Below the pieces are notes generated by a model. It was given only the letters and a program-made list of their open reading frames with translations. It was not told the DNA's origin and did not search any database. Below, in pieces: positions 60,123 through 64,000 of a DNA stretch of 64,000 nucleotides. The stretch is taken from contig NZ_JBFEGN010000001.1 of NCBI RefSeq assembly GCF_047228825.1, positions 62,001-126,000 of the forward strand, given 5' to 3'. The stretch is from Siminovitchia sp047228825. GTDB taxonomy: Bacteria > Bacillota > Bacilli > Bacillales > Bacillaceae_C. The translations under genes and the position numbers were made by a program. Every line of letters starts with the position of its first letter. Position 1 is the stretch's first letter.

Positions 60123-61361
60123 TTAGTTAGCCGCAAGCGTCAGTTGTTTTTCGGGGCTAATCAACGCCAAAGTGTATTGGTCGGTAAAAATTTTTTCAGC
60201 CATCTCATTTACACAGCTTACTGTCACTTGATCAATTTCATCAATAATTTCATCAAGTGAGCGATGCTTTTTCAATAATAGTTCATTTTTTCCGTTGCGG
60301 CTCATCCGGCTGTTCGTGCTTTCCAATCCAAGCATTAAGTTTCCCTTAAGCTGCTCTTTGCTATTGTTCAGCTCTTTTTCCGAAACGCCTGTTGACTTTA
60401 TGGTACTGAGTGTTTTTTGAATGGTTTCAAACAATTCATCCGCCTGATTTGACCCTGTTCCACCGTAAATCGTCACGAGTCCGCTGTCCTTGAATGAAGA
60501 ATGGTAGGAAAATACCGAATAGGCAAGCCCTCTTTCTTCCCGAACTTCCTGAAAAAGCCTGGAAGACATACTTCCGCCGAAAATATTGTTCATCACGATC
60601 AGCTTGTAAATATCCGGATGTCCGATGGGCAAACCTTCAAACCCGATGCAAAGATGGGCCTGCTCCGTTTCTTTTTGCTTGACAGCTCTGTTTGTTTGAA
60701 AAACAGGCTTCGTTTCACGGGCCGCTTTCCCTTTCCTTTCAAAGTTTCCAAATAAGCGCTCGATTTCATAAATAAATGGTTCATCCACATTTCCCGCCAC
60801 GGATACGACGATATTTTCGGGAATATATTTCTCTTCGACGTATGAGTTGAGCAAATTACTTGTAAAAGTAGCGAGCGATTGTTCCGTTCCCAAAATCGGA
60901 AACCCGAGCGGGTGTGTATCATAAGCAGCTTTGCTCAATAAGTCATGGACGATATCATCAGGTGTATCTTCATACATCTTTATTTCTTCCCGGACAACGT
61001 TTTTTTCTTTATTCAGTTCATCCTCAGCAAAGGTTGAGTTGAAAAACATGTCCGATAATGTTTCCAAAGCATATTTTGCATGGTTGTCCAGCACCTTCGC
61101 ATAATAGCAAGTATATTCTTTGGATGTAAAGGCATTTACCTGGCCGCCAATGGAATCAAATGCTTCGGCTAATTCTTTTGCGTTTCGGGTAGTCGTCCCT
61201 TTGAAAAACATGTGCTCCAAAAAATGGGAAATTCCATTGTTATCCGTCCGTTCATCACGGGAACCGATTCCCACCCAAATGCCGATAGCTACGGAGCGAA
61301 CAGTGGACATTTTCTCTAGTACAACCCTTACTCCATTTTGGCAAGTATATTTCGTTATCAC
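60123..61361 (-). CDS. mlpA: M16 family zinc peptidase MlpA (YmxG)
   Basis: The 412-residue peptidase has the inverted zinc motif HxxEH in NGISHFLEHMFFKGTTTRNA and NKEKNVVREEIKMYEDTPDD with the third ligand glutamate. It matches processing-protease-like YmxG/MlpA next to pnp in Bacillus. In B. subtilis it has been linked to control of the protease gene aprE. It stands alone between ylxY and ymxH, each with gaps of 30-100 bases. Confidence 0.94.
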   Translation of the reverse strand: MITKYTCQNGVRVVLEKMSTVRSVAIGIWVGIGSRDERTDNNGISHFLEHMFFKGTTTRNAKELAEAFDSIGGQVNAFTSKEYTCYYAKVLDNHAKYALETLSDMFFNSTFAEDELNKEKNVVREEIKMYEDTPDDIVHDLLSKAAYDTHPLGFPILGTEQSLATFTSNLLNSYVEEKYIPENIVVSVAGNVDEPFIYEIERLFGNFERKGKAARETKPVFQTNRAVKQKETEQAHLCIGFEGLPIGHPDIYKLIVMNNIFGGSMSSRLFQEVREERGLAYSVFSYHSSFKDSGLVTIYGGTGSNQADELFETIQKTLSTIKSTGVSEKELNNSKEQLKGNLMLGLESTNSRMSRNGKNELLLKKHRSLDEIIDEIDQVTVSCVNEMAEKIFTDQYTLALISPEKQLTLAAN

Positions 61362-61392
61362 TGCACTTCCTCCTGTTCGTGGTGTGAAAAAT

Positions 61393-62358
61393 CTATTGCG
61401 AAGTTTGAATTTTTATAATATGCTCTTCATCCATTAATTTACTCACTGTCCCGATCCTTAAATGTTTGCTTTTGATTTGAATGATTAATGGTTCGAGAGC
61501 TTGGTCAGTTGGATCGGTCGGGTGCATTAATACCATTGCACCAGGATGAATTTTCGACATAACCCGCTTCATAATCGTACCAGGGGGCGGTTTTTGCCAA
61601 TCAATGGTGTCTACCGTCCATAGCACAGTCTTCATGTTCAGCCCGTGGGCGATTTCAATAGTTTCTTCCCGAAATCCTCCGCTTGGCGGACCGAACCAAA
61701 CCGGTTTTTTTCCTGTTGTGGCTTCAATGACTTCATTGGCTTTTACGATTTCATCTCTCGCTTCCGCTACTCCAAGCGATTCCATCCTGGGATGGCTGTA
61801 CGAATGGTTGCCAATTTCGTGGCCGGCTGCAGCAATCATTTTTGCCAGATCGGGATTTTCTTTTACCCAACGGCCTTCCAAAAAGAATGTTGCTTGTACA
61901 TTGTGCTTCTTCAAAGTTTGCAGCATGGAAGGCAAAAATTCGTTCCCCCAGGCTACATTAATTAAAAATGCGACCATCGGCTTGTCGGGGTGACCGCGGT
62001 AAATCGGTGCAGGCGGCAGGTCGTCCAAATGAACTTTGGGCGGAATTTGTTTAAAAACGAGTTTTCGCTCATCGTAAGAACTCCCTTTCATCTTTTTATG
62101 GGAAGCTGCAATATCGACTTGTATTCCGTTATACCCTGGCATCGCCTTCCACACCCTGTCAATTTGTGCGTCTTGCGGCGGCATGTCATATTTTTTCGCG
62201 GCGGCTTCAATTGATTTCAGCAAGTGGTTTTCCTTGGATGATGTTTCGGCCGTTTCATTTTTTAATTGATGTATATAGGCAGTTGTATAAGAATTAAATA
62301 CGGTCAATATTGCTAGAATAGCAACTAGTCCGAAACCAAGCAAGTTTTTTGTATTCAT
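61393..62358 (-). CDS. ylxY: NodB-fold deacetylase-like protein YlxY
   Basis: The 321-residue protein has an N-terminal membrane helix or signal (LLGFGLVAILAILTVF) and a NodB domain. It keeps HSYSHP (HxxxH zinc motif) and IHPGAMVLMHPTDPT. However, the catalytic TFDDG motif is replaced by VAFLINVAWGNEF, and RPPYG by GPPSGGFREET, as in B. subtilis YlxY. Activity is therefore doubtful. The GGAGG lies 12 bases before the ATG, with a three-codon ATG-TCG-AGA-TGA frame in between. Confidence 0.9.
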   Translation of the reverse strand: MNTKNLLGFGLVAILAILTVFNSYTTAYIHQLKNETAETSSKENHLLKSIEAAAKKYDMPPQDAQIDRVWKAMPGYNGIQVDIAASHKKMKGSSYDERKLVFKQIPPKVHLDDLPPAPIYRGHPDKPMVAFLINVAWGNEFLPSMLQTLKKHNVQATFFLEGRWVKENPDLAKMIAAAGHEIGNHSYSHPRMESLGVAEARDEIVKANEVIEATTGKKPVWFGPPSGGFREETIEIAHGLNMKTVLWTVDTIDWQKPPPGTIMKRVMSKIHPGAMVLMHPTDPTDQALEPLIIQIKSKHLRIGTVSKLMDEEHIIKIQTSQ

Positions 62359-62521
62359 CTCGACATTTTGCCTCCTTCAACATAATTTTATGAAGAAGTG
62401 AGACAAGGTAGACCAGTTGGGATGATATGGAACCAACACGGACTGGTTCTGTAAAAATACGATCAGAAACCACGGATTTTTCATATACCTCGGAAAAATC
62501 ATACGACCTTTGGGAACAAAA

Positions 62522-62713
62522 TAAGAAAAGCGCAAGCGCCCGAAGTGGAGCACTCCGCAATGAGATAAAGGAAGCACGGCGAGGAACGCAGGCTCAGGCT
62601 GTGACCTCCTGTCGCTTCGCCTGCACTAGCACGTCCTGTGCGTCGGCAGGCTCAAGCTGCGACGTCCTGTCGCTTCGCCTGCACTAGCACGTCCTGTGCG
62701 TCGGAGCTGGACA
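62522..62713 (+). repeat. Dispersed GC-rich repeat, copy R8
   Basis: Left end AATAAGAAAAGCGCAAGCGC, right end TCGGAGCTGGACA. It contains two tandem 58-base modules (62589-62646 and 62647-62704) that differ at three positions; the same module occurs in R2. It lies in the 445-base gap between ylxY and pnp. The rest of the gap holds AT-rich DNA and the pnp terminator. Confidence 0.88.
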
Positions 62714-62771
62714 CAGATATGTCCTTTCCAGGGGATAACCTGGGCAAATTTTATACCTTTAACCTCAAAAA

Positions 62772-62794
62772 AAGCCAGGCAAAGTACCTGGCTT
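62772..62794 (-). terminator. Terminator of pnp
   Basis: AAGCCAGG/CCTGGCTT with a 7-base loop and TTTTTTTG on the minus strand, ten bases after the pnp stop. Confidence 0.9.
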
Positions 62795-62803
62795 GAAAAA
62801 ACA

Positions 62804-64000
62804 TTATTCTTTTGGCTGTTTTTCTTTTTGTTCTTTTAAAATCGCCTTGCGTGACAGATTAATCCGGCCTTGATGATCGATCTCAATCACTTTTACAAGC
62901 AGTTCATCACCAATGGATACAACATCCTCCACTTTGTTGACCCTTTCTTCCGCGAGCTGGGAAATATGGACAAGGCCGTCTTTTCCCGGGAATAGCTCAA
63001 GAAATGCGCCAAATTTTTCAATCCGTTTTACTTTTCCCAAATACACTTGTCCGACTGCAACCTCCCGGACAAGATCTTCGATGATCTTTTTCGCCTTCTT
63101 GTTCATGGCCTCGTCGGCAGAAGCGATAAACACGGTTCCGTCTTGCTCTATATCAATTTTGACTCCCGTTTCTTCAATGATTTTGTTAATTTGTTTTCCG
63201 CTTGGACCGATCACATCCCTGATTTTATCGGGATTAATATGGAGTGTGGCGATTTTCGGTGCATATGGCGACAACTCTTTGCGCGGCTCGGAGATCGCTG
63301 CCATCATTGACTCGAGAATGACCATGCGTCCTGATTTCGCCTGCAGCAGGGCTTCTTCCAGAATCTCCCTGGACAGTCCTGCTATTTTAATATCCATTTG
63401 CAATGCCGTTACACCGTTTTTCGTTCCGGCCACTTTAAAGTCCATATCGCCCAGGTGGTCTTCCATTCCTTGAATGTCGGTAAGAATTGTATAATGATCT
63501 CCGGATTTGACAAGCCCCATGGCAATACCGGCAACAGGCGCCTTGATGGGAACACCTGCATCCATCATCGCCAACGTGCTGGCGCAAATGCTAGCCTGGG
63601 AAGTGGATCCATTGGACTCGAGAACCTCCGATACAAGGCGTATCGTATATGGAAATTCATCTTCACTCGGAATGACTGGCTCCAATGCCCGTTCTCCAAG
63701 CGCCCCGTGGCCAATTTCCCTTCTTCCGGGTCCGCGAATCGGCCCGGTTTCACCTACGCTGAAGTGAGGGAAATTGTAGTGATGCATAAACCTCTTGGAT
63801 TCTTCAATTCCAAGTCCATCCAATATTTGAACATCCCCCAGGGCTCCCAGGGTACATATGCTCAAAGCCTGCGTTTGGCCCCTCGTAAACAGCCCGGAAC
63901 CGTGGGTTCTTGCCAAAATGCGAACCTCGGACTGAAGCGGCCTGATTTCATCCGGCTTTCTTCCGTCGGGACGAAGTTTTTCAACTGTAATAAGCCGGCG
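62804..64000 (-). CDS. pnp: Polyribonucleotide nucleotidyltransferase (PNPase), C-terminal part
   Basis: The last 398 codons are inside the window; the 5' end lies beyond the right edge. The frame continues without a stop to position 64000 (TVEKLRPDGRKPDEIRPLQS), so the internal TTG at 63916 is not the start. Visible are the second RNase PH domain with GRREIGHGALGERALEPVIP, a KH domain (IGPSGKQINKIIEETGVKI) and an S1 domain (YLGKVKRIEKFGAFLELFPG). PNPase degrades RNA 3' to 5' with phosphate and works with RNase Y and RNase J. Order pnp-ylxY-mlpA is conserved. Confidence 0.97.
   Translation of the reverse strand, partial: RRLITVEKLRPDGRKPDEIRPLQSEVRILARTHGSGLFTRGQTQALSICTLGALGDVQILDGLGIEESKRFMHHYNFPHFSVGETGPIRGPGRREIGHGALGERALEPVIPSEDEFPYTIRLVSEVLESNGSTSQASICASTLAMMDAGVPIKAPVAGIAMGLVKSGDHYTILTDIQGMEDHLGDMDFKVAGTKNGVTALQMDIKIAGLSREILEEALLQAKSGRMVILESMMAAISEPRKELSPYAPKIATLHINPDKIRDVIGPSGKQINKIIEETGVKIDIEQDGTVFIASADEAMNKKAKKIIEDLVREVAVGQVYLGKVKRIEKFGAFLELFPGKDGLVHISQLAEERVNKVEDVVSIGDELLVKVIEIDHQGRINLSRKAILKEQKEKQPKE

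Noticed and set aside
62589..62704. Possible CRISPR-like tandem repeat
   Set aside because: Only two adjacent 58-base units with no spacers between them and no cas genes; they belong to the dispersed repeat.
1..64000. tRNA or rRNA genes, prophage or intact insertion sequence
   Set aside because: I saw no cloverleaf with CCA-side features, no rRNA-like blocks, no phage structural genes and no complete transposase gene.

Overview
This window is a stretch of chromosome from an endospore-forming member of the Bacillaceae. The evidence is gene content and order: spoVS, cotE, spoVK, a spoIIP homologue, dpaAB, spoIIIE-type ftsK, rny, rnjB, ricA, sirA, lexA-yneA-yneB and hfq-miaA, mostly arranged as in Bacillus subtilis. 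Base composition is moderately AT-rich, and ATG, GTG and TTG starts with strong Shine-Dalgarno sequences are common. I cannot fix the genus. Nearly all genes lie on the minus strand, so the window is described 5' to 3' on that strand, from right to left.

Right part (64000-54700): pnp (5' end outside the window), the deacetylase-like ylxY, the peptidase mlpA, ymxH, the dipicolinate synthase genes dpaA-dpaB behind a textbook sigma-K promoter, then asd-dapG-dapA. Together these make the lysine/peptidoglycan precursor tetrahydrodipicolinate and divert it to spore dipicolinic acid. A plus-strand soluble PAS histidine kinase sits between dapA and rnjB.

Middle part (53000-32000): rnjB, tepA-ylzJ, ftsK/spoIIIE, ymfF-ymfH-ymfI-ymfJ-ymfK-ymfM, pgsA, cinA, recA, rny, ymdB, spoVS, miaB-ricA and cotE.

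Left-middle (32000-12300): mutS-mutL, a small membrane protein, a lone glpK, miaA, hfq, spoVK, hflX-ynbB, glnA (no glnR), a gene-poor 0.8 kb, spoIIP-like, then lexA divergent from yneA-yneB-ynzC, and tkt.

Left part (12300-1): a 5'-truncated Y1 transposase relic, sirA, yneF, ccdC (no ccdA/ccdB beside it), then plus-strand yozQ, a crcB pair and yneK. A small DUF1659/DUF2922/YvrJ cluster, sbcD-sbcC, a small membrane protein and an EcsC-family gene follow. Last comes a Fur-controlled petrobactin-type iron permease pair (fpbN-fpbO).

The most unusual signal is a family of about eight GC-rich intergenic repeats. All have one orientation (left end TATAAGAAAAGCGC, right end GGAGCTGGACA). Each sits on the downstream side of a minus-strand gene's intrinsic terminator, in five cases 58-62 bases from the hairpin. 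Two copies contain a 58-base internal module. Other points are a YneA without LysM, glnA without glnR, isolated IS200/IS605-like ends, a candidate small RNA and a candidate 19-residue membrane peptide.
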